Positions 24,821 to 33,512 of a stretch of DNA of 64,000 bases are shown piece after piece. Numbering within the stretch: position 1 is the first letter of the stretch; each line of letters opens with the position of its first letter. The position numbers and the translations under genes are program-made. The DNA is from Pseudalkalibacillus hwajinpoensis. GTDB lineage: Bacteria > Bacillota > Bacilli > Bacillales > Guptibacillaceae. The stretch is taken from positions 682,001-746,000 of the forward strand of contig NZ_JADFCM010000001.1 of assembly GCF_015234585.1 (NCBI RefSeq), given 5' to 3'. The notes beneath the pieces were generated by a model that made no database searches, was not told the DNA's origin, and worked only from the letters and a program-made list of their open reading frames with translations.

Positions 24821-24877
24821 AAATATAATATGACGTTTGGAAATATAAATGCAGTTAGATTAGGAGTTAACAAGCGA

Positions 24878-25657
24878 ATGATTAAAAAATTACTTAATGA
24901 TTGGCGAAACAACAAGGATTTGCTTTATCACCTAACCGTATCCGAGCTGAAATCGAATACAGCTAGAACATACCTTGGAACATTATGGTGGATTGTCGAT
25001 CCAATTCTGTATATGGCGATTTATTATTTTCTCGTTGGGATTGTATTAGATCGAGGTGGAGACGATTACGCTGTTTATCTATTCACTGGATTAATTCCAT
25101 TAAAATGGGCAACGGCGTGTATGGTCGATGCAACTACTGCTATTTCGTCAAAAGCGAGAATTCTGCAGCAGGTATACGTGCCAAAACTAACGTTTATTTT
25201 GGTTAGGCTTGGCGTGAACACTTTCAAGTTTCTTGTAAGTTCGTTCATTATGGTTTTATTCCTTTACTTCAGTGGAGTGGAATTGACCTTTAATGCGTTG
25301 AATTTCTTTATATTAATAGTATTGAACCTTCTTTTATTACTCCCGATCATGATCATTATGGCTCATATCGGAGTGTACATGAAAGATATCAAGAATATGA
25401 TGCAATACATTTCACGAACATTGCTTTACTTATCACCCGTTCTTTTCAGAATGGAAAGGGTTCCTGCGGATATTAGGGGTTATCTTTACTTAAATCCGTT
25501 CACAGATTTTCTAGTTTCCTACAGAAATATTTTCTTATACAAAGGACAGCCACTATGGGACAACCTCTTCATTATATTAGGGCTCTCATTAGTTCTCTTG
25601 TTTATTGGACTACGCATTTTGAACAAATACGACAAACAATATGCCAAGGTGATTTAA
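24878..25657 (+). CDS. tagG: ABC-2 type polysaccharide/teichoic acid export permease (TagG-like)
   Basis: 259 residues from ATG 24878, a normal length for TagG/RfbA permeases. An amphipathic start (MIKKLLNDWRNNKDLLYHLT) precedes the family motif SELKSNTARTYLGTLWWIVDP and about six membrane segments. YLSPVLFRMERVP and LYLNPFTDFLVSYRNIFLY are conserved ABC-2 motifs. With the ATPase that follows without a gap it exports undecaprenyl-linked wall polymer across the membrane. The frame runs back to 24707, but that part overlaps the promoter and is unlikely to be protein. Confidence 0.85.
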   Translation: MIKKLLNDWRNNKDLLYHLTVSELKSNTARTYLGTLWWIVDPILYMAIYYFLVGIVLDRGGDDYAVYLFTGLIPLKWATACMVDATTAISSKARILQQVYVPKLTFILVRLGVNTFKFLVSSFIMVLFLYFSGVELTFNALNFFILIVLNLLLLLPIMIIMAHIGVYMKDIKNMMQYISRTLLYLSPVLFRMERVPADIRGYLYLNPFTDFLVSYRNIFLYKGQPLWDNLFIILGLSLVLLFIGLRILNKYDKQYAKVI

Positions 25658-26383
25658 TTGAAAAAGGACATTATTGAACTTAAAGATATTTGGGTTTCTT
25701 ACCCTGAGCATTCAGATAATCCATTGAAACAATTGCTTAGCAAAGAAAAAAAGCAGTTTTGGGCATTAAAGGGTCTAGATTTCACTGTAAAGAAAGGTGA
25801 GGTTCTTGGTATTATCGGTCGAAATGGCTCAGGAAAGAGTACCCTTTTAAAGCTCATGAGTGGCTTAATTGAACCAGATCAGGGGGCTTATCATGTTGAA
25901 GGGAAGCGGCCGATGCTACTCTCTCTTGGTGCAGGGTTTCAACCTGAGTTATCCGGAATCGAGAATATTTACCTAAATGCCCTTCTGTTAGGAAATCGCA
26001 AAAAGAAAATCGATGATAACCTTGAAGCGATTATTGAATTTTCCGAGCTAGACGACTTTATTTATAAACCGGTAAGAACGTATTCATCCGGTATGAGAGC
26101 AAGACTTGCGTTCTCTACTGCTATTATGCTTGACCCAGAAATTCTATTGATTGATGAAGTTCTCGGGGTAGGGGACTCTGCGTTCCAGAAAAAATGTAAA
26201 GATGCCATATTAGAGAAAATCCAACAGGATCGGACCGTTATTCTCGTTACGCATTCATCAGGTCTTGTGAAGCAGATCTGTGATCGGGTTGTCTGGATTC
26301 ACCGCGGTGAGCAAAAAGCGGTTGGAGATACGAAAGAAATTGTCGAGCAGTATGATGAGTTTATGAAGGCTAAGAAAAAATGA
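25658..26383 (+). CDS. tagH: ABC transporter ATPase of polysaccharide/teichoic acid export (TagH-like)
   Basis: 241 residues, TTG start immediately after the permease stop. Walker A GRNGSGKST near 62-70, signature YSSGMRARL, Walker B ILLIDEVLGVGD and switch histidine in VTHSSG. The early segment NPLKQLLSKEKKQFWAL and GIENIYLNALLLG are typical of TagH/Wzt ATPases. B. subtilis TagH carries a C-terminal extension of nearly 300 residues that is absent here, so this is the compact form. Confidence 0.88.
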   Translation: MKKDIIELKDIWVSYPEHSDNPLKQLLSKEKKQFWALKGLDFTVKKGEVLGIIGRNGSGKSTLLKLMSGLIEPDQGAYHVEGKRPMLLSLGAGFQPELSGIENIYLNALLLGNRKKKIDDNLEAIIEFSELDDFIYKPVRTYSSGMRARLAFSTAIMLDPEILLIDEVLGVGDSAFQKKCKDAILEKIQQDRTVILVTHSSGLVKQICDRVVWIHRGEQKAVGDTKEIVEQYDEFMKAKKK

Positions 26384-27591
26384 AGCACATCTTAATGGTT
26401 CTTTTTAAAGACATTGATTACGATGCACGGGTTCAACGTGAAGCCATTGCGCTTGCCGAAAGTGGCTATCAGGTAACCATTTGCTGTTTAAATGAATTTG
26501 ATACTGATCCGCCTTTTTTGCATGAATTGATCAAGATTAATAAGCTAGCCATTTCAACAAAACAGGCAAAGAAGGGAATGGCTACTGGACCGTCGCGAAA
26601 ACCATCTGTTGTAGCGAAAATGGTTAGAAATCCAGCCGTAAAGCTGGCGAAGGATCAATATGCCAGCTACGAGTTTTACAAAAAAGTAAAGGGAACGATG
26701 GCTTCTGAAACCATTCATGCGATTCACTGTCACGATTTAAATACGCTCGATACCGGTAAGCGTTTAGCAGAACATTTTCATAGCAAGTTGATTTACGACT
26801 CACATGAACTTTTTAATGAAATGACCGGTCGCAACCCGCTTGATCGACGTTTTGGTTATTATTTGGAAGGCAAGTTAATGAAACATGTTGATCGTTTTAT
26901 TACCGTAAATCCGTATTTGATCGATAAATTCAATAAACGCTATGGCGAGCTACCACCCTCAATTTATTTGCAGAATATACCGCTCCTTCGTTTGGAACAA
27001 GAGCGTAAAAATGATCATTATTTTCATCATCTTTTTGGAATACCTACTGATAAGATCATTCTTCTATATCAAGGAGGATTCTCGAAAAATCGCGGAATTG
27101 AGCTTTGTGTCAGAGCCATGAATCATTTACCTGATCCGTATCACCTTGTTTTGCTTGGCGATGGCGATATAAAGGAAGCACTTGAGCGTTTAGTGGACGA
27201 ACAGAAGCTCACTTCAAGAGTGCATTTTCATCCTAAAGTACCGCCTTCAGAAATACTTTCACTAACAAAGGAAGCAGACATTGGACTCGTGATGTACGAA
27301 AATGTAAGCGAAAATAACTATTATTCTACACCTAATAAAATATTCGAATATATGTTAATGGGGCTTCCAGTAGTATCTTCTAACCATCCAGGGAAAGCCT
27401 ATTTATTAGAAGAATATGACTTTGGTCTACCTGTTGCAGAAGATGAACTAGCCATTGTAAAAGGCATTGAAGCTATTCAGCAAAGAAGCGATTATTACGT
27501 ACAAAAATGTAATGAAGCGAGTAAAGTATTGAATTGGCCGAATGAATCCCGAAAGTTAATTCAAATGTATGGTGAATTATTTTCGAAGTAA
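26380..27591 (+). CDS. Family 4 glycosyltransferase
   Basis: 403 residues overlapping the ATPase gene by ATGA. The N-terminal half opens LMVLFKDIDYDARVQREAIALAESGYQVTICC, and the GT-B acceptor motif HDLNTLDTGKRLA with DSHELF follows. The donor domain has LYQGGFSKNRGIELCVRAM and the EX7E-like run STPNKIFEYMLMGLPVVSSN. It is expected to act at the cytoplasmic face and transfer an activated sugar to the growing lipid-linked polymer. The sugar cannot be assigned. Confidence 0.85.
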   Translation: MKHILMVLFKDIDYDARVQREAIALAESGYQVTICCLNEFDTDPPFLHELIKINKLAISTKQAKKGMATGPSRKPSVVAKMVRNPAVKLAKDQYASYEFYKKVKGTMASETIHAIHCHDLNTLDTGKRLAEHFHSKLIYDSHELFNEMTGRNPLDRRFGYYLEGKLMKHVDRFITVNPYLIDKFNKRYGELPPSIYLQNIPLLRLEQERKNDHYFHHLFGIPTDKIILLYQGGFSKNRGIELCVRAMNHLPDPYHLVLLGDGDIKEALERLVDEQKLTSRVHFHPKVPPSEILSLTKEADIGLVMYENVSENNYYSTPNKIFEYMLMGLPVVSSNHPGKAYLLEEYDFGLPVAEDELAIVKGIEAIQQRSDYYVQKCNEASKVLNWPNESRKLIQMYGELFSK

Positions 27592-27649
27592 GTAAGGAGA
27601 ATTCGTAGATCTTAATTTCTGAAGTTACTGTGAGTGAGGAGTTGTAATT

Positions 27650-28933
27650 ATGAAACTTGTCGTAATGGGCCTTGGATACATCGGGTTACCGACTGCTGTC
27701 ATGTTTGCAAGGCACGGCGTTCAAGTGCATGGCGTGGATATTAATGAGCACGTGATCGAAACGTTAAAAAATAAGACGCTTCACATTGAAGAGCCTGGTC
27801 TAGGTGAGATGCTGGTTGAAGCAATTGATTCAGGCAATTTAACTTTTGGAACAGAACCGGTGTCAGCAGATGGTTTTATTATTGCTGTACCAACGCCAGT
27901 TAATCCTGATAAAACGGCGAACTTAAATTATGTGCGATCGGCGGCTAAAATGATTCAGCCTTTACTAAAGGAAGGGAACCTGGTCATTCTTGAATCAACA
28001 AGCCCTCCTGGCACGACGCTGAAGGTGCTGTCACCTATTCTAGAGTCATCGGGCTTAAAAGTCGGAAAAGATTTGTATGTTGCTTATTCTCCAGAGCGGG
28101 TATTGCCGGGTAAATTACTGGATGAACTTGTTCATAATAATCGAATAGTAGGCGGCGTGAATGCTGATTCGAGTATCATGACAGAGAGAATTTACAAAAT
28201 CTTTGTAAAAGGAATGATTCACCAGACTGATGCAACTACGGCAGAAATGGTAAAATTAATGGAGAATACGTATCGGGATGTGAATATTGCGTTAGCTAAC
28301 GAATTGGCGCGTATTGCAGAACAGGTAGGATGCGATATTTGGAAAGCTGTCGAGCTGGCTAACTGCCACCCGCGGGTTAATGTACACTCACCTGGCCCTG
28401 GAGTTGGGGGGCACTGCATCGCGGTTGATCCCTGGTTCCTAGTTGAAGCAAGTCCAGGAGATGCTAAATTGATTCAAACAGCGCGAGCAATCAATGATGA
28501 TGTTCCGAAAAGGATCGCTAACCAAATTAAGGAGCGAACAGAAGGAGTTGTAAACCCAAAAGTATCTTTACTTGGACTTGCTTATAAAGGAAATATTGGT
28601 GATGCGCGTGAAAGTCCATCACTGACTATATTGCAGGAACTTGAAGATATGGAAATTGAGTGTGCAGTTCATGATCCATACGTAGTCGATAAGCGGATCA
28701 AAAACCAATTTGATACAGTAGAAGAAACTGTACGCCATTCAGATTGTCTCATTATTTTAACAGATCATAATGAATATAAGGCGTTAGACCTTAAATCTCT
28801 AGCTCCTTTGATGCGTCATACGTTGCTTTATGATACTAAGAATTTAATAAATAAGGAGCAGGCAGAGAGTGCTGGCTTCCGTTATGAAAAAGTAGGGGAA
28901 TCCCAAATCAACACGAATTTATTACATTTATAA
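27650..28933 (+). CDS. wecC: UDP-N-acetyl-D-mannosamine dehydrogenase (WecC-like)
   Basis: 427 residues. Rossmann motif GLGYIG at 7-12, ESTSPPGTT near 115-123, MVKLMENTYRDVNIALANE and catalytic C256 in GVGGHCIAVDPWF. These place it in the WecC/UDP-ManNAc dehydrogenase group rather than UDP-glucose dehydrogenase. It oxidises UDP-ManNAc to UDP-ManNAcA with NAD+. MnaA, encoded 6 kb upstream, supplies the substrate. It follows the glycosyltransferase by 58 bp and precedes a second dehydrogenase by 12 bp, so it is probably in the same operon. Confidence 0.88.
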   Translation: MKLVVMGLGYIGLPTAVMFARHGVQVHGVDINEHVIETLKNKTLHIEEPGLGEMLVEAIDSGNLTFGTEPVSADGFIIAVPTPVNPDKTANLNYVRSAAKMIQPLLKEGNLVILESTSPPGTTLKVLSPILESSGLKVGKDLYVAYSPERVLPGKLLDELVHNNRIVGGVNADSSIMTERIYKIFVKGMIHQTDATTAEMVKLMENTYRDVNIALANELARIAEQVGCDIWKAVELANCHPRVNVHSPGPGVGGHCIAVDPWFLVEASPGDAKLIQTARAINDDVPKRIANQIKERTEGVVNPKVSLLGLAYKGNIGDARESPSLTILQELEDMEIECAVHDPYVVDKRIKNQFDTVEETVRHSDCLIILTDHNEYKALDLKSLAPLMRHTLLYDTKNLINKEQAESAGFRYEKVGESQINTNLLHL

Positions 28934-28945
28934 AGGATGAATGAG

Positions 28946-30316
28946 ATGAAGGAAGCATTGTTAACGAAGTTTGAAACAGGTAATGCACGTGTAGGAGTTA
29001 TTGGACTTGGCTATGTAGGACTTCCCCTTGCGGTTGAAATGGCACAAAAGGGTTTTGAAGTATATGGAATCGATGTATCTAAAGAAAAAATGGACATTCT
29101 AAATAACGGGAAGAGTTATGTAATGGACATTTCTGATAACCAAGTAGAGGCCATTATTGGTAAGAACTTCTTCCCTGGAGATGATTTTTCAGTTATCTCT
29201 AAATTGGATGCTGTTAGTATTTGTGTCCCAACACCTCTTGCTAAAACAAAAGAGCCAGACGTTTCTTACATCAATGCCGTTGTTGAAAAATTGGTTGAGT
29301 TTATGACAGAAGGAACGCTAGTTGTTCTTGAAAGTACGACTTATCCAGGAACAACAGATGAATTGATTAAAGCTGTCATTGAAGAAAAGACTTCTTTCCG
29401 TGCGGGTGAAGATTTCTTCCTTTGTTTCTCACCTGAGCGTGTTGATCCAGGTAACCAGCAGTTTAATACAAAAAACACACCTAAAGTGCTCGGTGGTGCA
29501 ACAAAGCCATGTCTTGAACTCGGAGTCTCTCTTTATAGCTCGTTCCTTGAAAACATCGTTCCTGTTAGCTCAACAAGCGTTGCTGAAATGGTTAAGCTTC
29601 TTGAAAACACTTTCCGTAGCGTTAATATCGGTCTTGTGAACGAGCTAACGATGATGTGTGATCGAATGGGAATCAATGCTTGGGAAGTTATTGATGCAGC
29701 AGCTACGAAGCCATTTGGCTATATGCCTTTCTATCCTGGTCCAGGAATTGGTGGACACTGTATTCCGCTTGATCCAGCTTATCTTTCGTGGAAAGCAAAG
29801 ATGTTTAACTTCTATAACCGTTTCATTGAACTTGCAAGTGATGTGAATGGAAACATGCCACGCTATGCGCTTAATCAAGCTGCAGATATTTTAAATGATA
29901 ATGAGAAGTCCATTAAAGGATCTAAAATCTTTATTTTGGGTATGGCATATAAGAAAAACATCGATGACCTACGTGAATCTCCAGCACTTGAAATTTATCG
30001 CCTTCTTGAAGATAAGGGAGCACACGTGTATTATCATGATCCGTTTGTTTCAAGCTTTAAGAATGGAGAAGAAGTTGTTTATTCCGTTGAGCTGAACGAC
30101 CAGAACCTTGATGACGCTGATCTAGTTGTCATCGCGACTGATCACACAACAGTAGATTATGATTATGTCATTGATCGTTCTAAGCTAATTTATGACACAC
30201 GGAATGTAACAAAGAACTACAAAGATTCGAAAGGTAAAGTGACGCTACTAGGTGGACAGCAGAACTTTGATCTACCGACGAATGTTGAAGAAAACTCAAG
30301 TGTGAATCCTAAGTAA
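28946..30316 (+). CDS. Nucleotide-sugar (UDP-HexNAc type) dehydrogenase, WbpA/TviB-like
   Basis: 456 residues from ATG 28946, which is 9 nt from the aaagg site; ATG 28937 is too close. Rossmann GVIGLGYVGLPLAVEMA, substrate loop VCVPTPL-like (SICVPTPLAKTKEPD), ESTTYPGTT and catalytic cysteine in GPGIGGHCIPLDP. The LSWKAKMFNFYNRFIELA segment is typical of the UDP-GlcNAc/GalNAc 6-dehydrogenase branch (WbpA, TviB). It would yield UDP-GlcNAcA or UDP-GalNAcA. The exact sugar is an inference. Confidence 0.85.
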   Translation: MKEALLTKFETGNARVGVIGLGYVGLPLAVEMAQKGFEVYGIDVSKEKMDILNNGKSYVMDISDNQVEAIIGKNFFPGDDFSVISKLDAVSICVPTPLAKTKEPDVSYINAVVEKLVEFMTEGTLVVLESTTYPGTTDELIKAVIEEKTSFRAGEDFFLCFSPERVDPGNQQFNTKNTPKVLGGATKPCLELGVSLYSSFLENIVPVSSTSVAEMVKLLENTFRSVNIGLVNELTMMCDRMGINAWEVIDAAATKPFGYMPFYPGPGIGGHCIPLDPAYLSWKAKMFNFYNRFIELASDVNGNMPRYALNQAADILNDNEKSIKGSKIFILGMAYKKNIDDLRESPALEIYRLLEDKGAHVYYHDPFVSSFKNGEEVVYSVELNDQNLDDADLVVIATDHTTVDYDYVIDRSKLIYDTRNVTKNYKDSKGKVTLLGGQQNFDLPTNVEENSSVNPK

Positions 30317-30339
30317 TTGAAGTAAAAGGAGAATTTTAC

Positions 30340-32466
30340 ATGAAATTTGATGTTAGCCCATTTTATACAGAAAATATCGAGGTTTCTATTAATGAGGGTT
30401 GCTTAAACAACAAAATGATCGCAAGCGGAAGAAAAGCAAATTCCCTTCTTATTCTTTCTGGTAATGGGGAAACACAAGCTTCATTAGAACTAGCAAGACT
30501 TGATCAACGTGTGAAGGAGCTTGTTCGTTTTGATGAGGAGCTGCAACGAAAGAGTGAGTCATATCAATCACTGCCACGAGAGCTTCAGGAAAACATCATA
30601 ATTCAAAAAGCGAATTTCTATCATTCAGAAGAGTTACGCTCATACCAAACAGACATGGTGCTTTTAGAAGGAAGCTTTACAAAAAGGTTCTTTGAAGAAG
30701 CATTTCTTGGAACGTTACATGGTTTAGTTTCCGAAGACATCAATGGTACGATTGCAGTCAAATTACCAATGAATGAAGAAATTACAGAGGACATTTCAGA
30801 AGTTGTTCTTTGCTTAAACCAATTTTTCATAGCAACTTCTATGGGGTTTGAAGATGGTTATTTCTTTTTCCTGGGAGAACCCCGGACTGCACTTCCTGAA
30901 GAACGGATCAAGCAAGAGGTTACAAGTGGCCTACTAGCTGCGATTTTGAAACTTGAGAAAGCACTCCAAAAGTTGAATCAAAGTCATCCTGTGGTACAAG
31001 AAAAGAGTGACAATCAAGAAAATGATGAGATTGCAAAAGCGGTGGCAAATCAGAATCTTGATCAAATGATTCAGCAACAGTTTCAAATTCGAGAGCTTAG
31101 TGAACAGCTTAAGGTTCTTAAAAATGATTCGAAAAAGAAAGAAAAACAGATTACTCAGATCACAAAGAAATACAACCGTGCTCAGCACATCGTAAACCAC
31201 TTGGATTCAAATGCGTCGGCTAGATATTTAATTGGTGATGCTGTCATGGGATCAACAAAATCATTCGGTCGAGCCATTCGACTTCCGAAGCGACTTGTTC
31301 AAATTTACAGGGACGCTAAAAATGGTAAATTAGGTCGAATTAAGAATGGTTCTGGATCATTTGAGATTGAACCGATCGATGATGGAAATGCCATTCTCTT
31401 TGTACCAACTAACGGGGCGGGTCTTGGACATCTCACGAGATTACTGGCTATTGCAAGACGAGTAAAGCGTATTGAGCCATCTAAGAAAATTATTTTTCAT
31501 ACGACGAGTTCAGCCATGCACTTGATATTGCAAGAAGGGTTTCTAGGTTACCACTTACCTTCCAAAATGCTCTTTCCTAAAGAAATGAGCGCAAAGCAGT
31601 GGAATGCGATGCTACGTGATCATCTTGAAACGGTTATTAGTATTCACCAGCCAGAAACGATTGTTTTTGATGGTGCGTTTCCTTATGCGGGTCTTGTTGC
31701 CTCAATGCGTAAAAAAGATGGATTGAGAAAGATCTGGGTGAAGCGAGGACAGCATAAAGAAGGTAAAGCAGAGTTAGTGGAATCGAAAGAAGCAGAATTC
31801 GACGAGGTTTATGTTCCAGGTGAAGCTGGTGGGGAAAACAGTATGCGAAAAGAAGGAATGAAAACGTACTGTGAGCCAGTGTTATATCTTGATCGAGAAG
31901 AGCTAAAGGATCGTGAGAGTGTTCGTCGACAATGGAATATCCCAGAAGGTATGAAGATGGTGTATGTTCAGCTTGGAGCAGGTAAAATCAATGACATTCA
32001 TTCAACGATTTCTATTCTTCTTAATGAACTGCTAAAGAGAGATGATGTTTTCGTAGTAATTGGGGAATCCATTATTGGTAATCGAATGGATTTAAAAATG
32101 GATCGTGTTCTGACACTAAGAGACTATCCAAATTCGATTTACTTCAATGCCTTTGATCTCATCGTTACAGCTACTGGCTATAACACATTCCACGAAGTGA
32201 TGTATTTTGGAGTGCCATCGATCTTAATTCCCAACGAGAATACAAAAACAGATGATCAGGTGGCAAGAGCCATGATCGCTGGAGATGCTGGGGCTGCAAT
32301 CGTCTTAAGAGATCCGGGCGCTACTGATTTTGAAAAAGCGATTCGAGAAGCTCTTGATGAAGAGAACAATCGAAATATGAGGAAAAGTGCTCTTTCACTT
32401 ATGAAGGAGAATGGAGCACAGCAAATGGCTGAAATGATTGTCCAAAATGTAGCAGCTAATAAATAG
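30340..32466 (+). CDS. Two-domain glycosyltransferase (GT28/MurG-like C-terminus)
   Basis: 708 residues. The N-terminal 220 residues are an acidic globular region I do not recognise. Residues about 225-290 are a coiled coil (QFQIRELSEQLKVLKND and flanks). From about 350 onward it is a GT-B fold: NGAGLGHLTRLLAIARRV matches the MurG glycine loop, and TGYNTFHEVMYFGVPSILIPN with the late DDQVARA is the UDP-sugar-binding half. The protein has no signal peptide and should be cytoplasmic or peripheral. The extra N-terminal domain with a coiled coil suggests scaffolding of partners. Acceptor and donor unknown. Confidence 0.75.
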   Translation: MKFDVSPFYTENIEVSINEGCLNNKMIASGRKANSLLILSGNGETQASLELARLDQRVKELVRFDEELQRKSESYQSLPRELQENIIIQKANFYHSEELRSYQTDMVLLEGSFTKRFFEEAFLGTLHGLVSEDINGTIAVKLPMNEEITEDISEVVLCLNQFFIATSMGFEDGYFFFLGEPRTALPEERIKQEVTSGLLAAILKLEKALQKLNQSHPVVQEKSDNQENDEIAKAVANQNLDQMIQQQFQIRELSEQLKVLKNDSKKKEKQITQITKKYNRAQHIVNHLDSNASARYLIGDAVMGSTKSFGRAIRLPKRLVQIYRDAKNGKLGRIKNGSGSFEIEPIDDGNAILFVPTNGAGLGHLTRLLAIARRVKRIEPSKKIIFHTTSSAMHLILQEGFLGYHLPSKMLFPKEMSAKQWNAMLRDHLETVISIHQPETIVFDGAFPYAGLVASMRKKDGLRKIWVKRGQHKEGKAELVESKEAEFDEVYVPGEAGGENSMRKEGMKTYCEPVLYLDREELKDRESVRRQWNIPEGMKMVYVQLGAGKINDIHSTISILLNELLKRDDVFVVIGESIIGNRMDLKMDRVLTLRDYPNSIYFNAFDLIVTATGYNTFHEVMYFGVPSILIPNENTKTDDQVARAMIAGDAGAAIVLRDPGATDFEKAIREALDEENNRNMRKSALSLMKENGAQQMAEMIVQNVAANK

Positions 32467-32488
32467 AATTGGATTTGGGAGAGTGAAG

Positions 32489-33190
32489 ATGATGAAACGA
32501 AAAATTCTAGTGCCAATCGCATTTAATAACTGGGCTTTAACAGATGTGAATGAGAGTCGTTTAACGAAGGAATGGATTGACCATCGTATGGAGATTTTCA
32601 TGAAATACACGTGCAAAAGTCTTAAAGCCCAAACGAACCAGGATTTCACTACAATTCTTCAGTATGATCAGCGTTCAGAAGAGCATGTGATGAACGCTCT
32701 TAAACAGCACGATCCACTTCCAGATAATATTAGATTCGTGCCTAAGAATGCCTATAACAAAACATTAGAACGTGAAATTCAGGACTATGATGAAGTGTAC
32801 TTCGCCCGCATTGATTCTGATGATATGTACCACAAAGGTTATTTTGATTTTCTAAAAGATCATCAGCCAGTTGAAGGTACTGAGGCGCTTATCAACCAAT
32901 ATGGCTATTTTTATGACGAGTATTCAGATAAAGTAGCAACTGCCAAAATCAAATCACCGCCTTTTTATACACTTATTTATAACGTTGCTGAATATTTAGA
33001 AGGAAAGCGCCACCCTGTAAAAGGGCATTTATCGGTGCACAGCCTGAAACATGAATTGTTAGAACCAAGAAACTATGTGCAAGTTATTCACTCGAATAAC
33101 ATGTCTACATCATTTGAAAATCGCTACATCGATGGATTAGTTGAAGATGAGAATGAAAAAAATCAAATTCTCCGTAATTTCTGGGGATAA
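32489..33190 (+). CDS. Putative rhamnosyltransferase-type glycosyltransferase (GT2-like)
   Basis: 233 residues. Start ATG 32489 (gggagagtgaag site); the frame begins at GTG 32483. It opens RKILVPIAFNNWAL, has KSLKAQTNQDFTTILQYD like the GT2 acceptor of nucleotide sugar, and the metal motif FARIDSDDMY (DxDD) near residue 110. This set is typical of the putative rhamnosyltransferase family in capsule clusters. It lies 22 bp after the two-domain transferase and is the last gene before a terminator. Confidence 0.7.
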   Translation: MMKRKILVPIAFNNWALTDVNESRLTKEWIDHRMEIFMKYTCKSLKAQTNQDFTTILQYDQRSEEHVMNALKQHDPLPDNIRFVPKNAYNKTLEREIQDYDEVYFARIDSDDMYHKGYFDFLKDHQPVEGTEALINQYGYFYDEYSDKVATAKIKSPPFYTLIYNVAEYLEGKRHPVKGHLSVHSLKHELLEPRNYVQVIHSNNMSTSFENRYIDGLVEDENEKNQILRNFWG

Positions 33191-33200
33191 ACGTTTATAT

Positions 33201-33234
33201 GAAAAGCTGTCGGGTTGTGCCGACGGCTTTTTTT
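33201..33234 (+). terminator. Terminator of the polymer operon
   Basis: Stem aaaagctgtcgg/ccgacggctttt (one bulge) followed by T. Confidence 0.85.
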
Positions 33235-33512
33235 ACTAATAGTTCTTGGTGTTTATGCGCTAAATGAAAGCGACTTAGAAAATAGCGATAAAATAAGTGG
33301 AAGCTTATTTGTAAATAGAAGCAAGAACCCTTCATGCGATTGATTTCATAATAAAGAATGCCACCTCATTTTTTAACAGTAGCTTTAAGGAAAGATGTAA
33401 AACATTCGAAATTTACCATTTAATCCTTTTTTGATCATGTGGAATCATATATAATTCAAATAAATGGTATTCAATTAATCAGCTGCTTTGGCAGTAGAAT
33501 CAGGAGAATGGT
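33235..33512. other. Intergenic region with an operator-like inverted repeat
   Basis: No gene seen. A TATAAT box (33450-33455) has only a weak -35. It is bracketed by a perfect 8-bp inverted repeat, ACCATTTA (33415-33422) and TAAATGGT (33461-33468), which could be an operator. Confidence 0.4.

Noticed and set aside
24707..24877. N-terminal 57-residue extension of the TagG-like permease
   Set aside because: No ribosome site at 24707, no similarity to permease starts, and a promoter lies inside. ATG 24878 gives the normal length.
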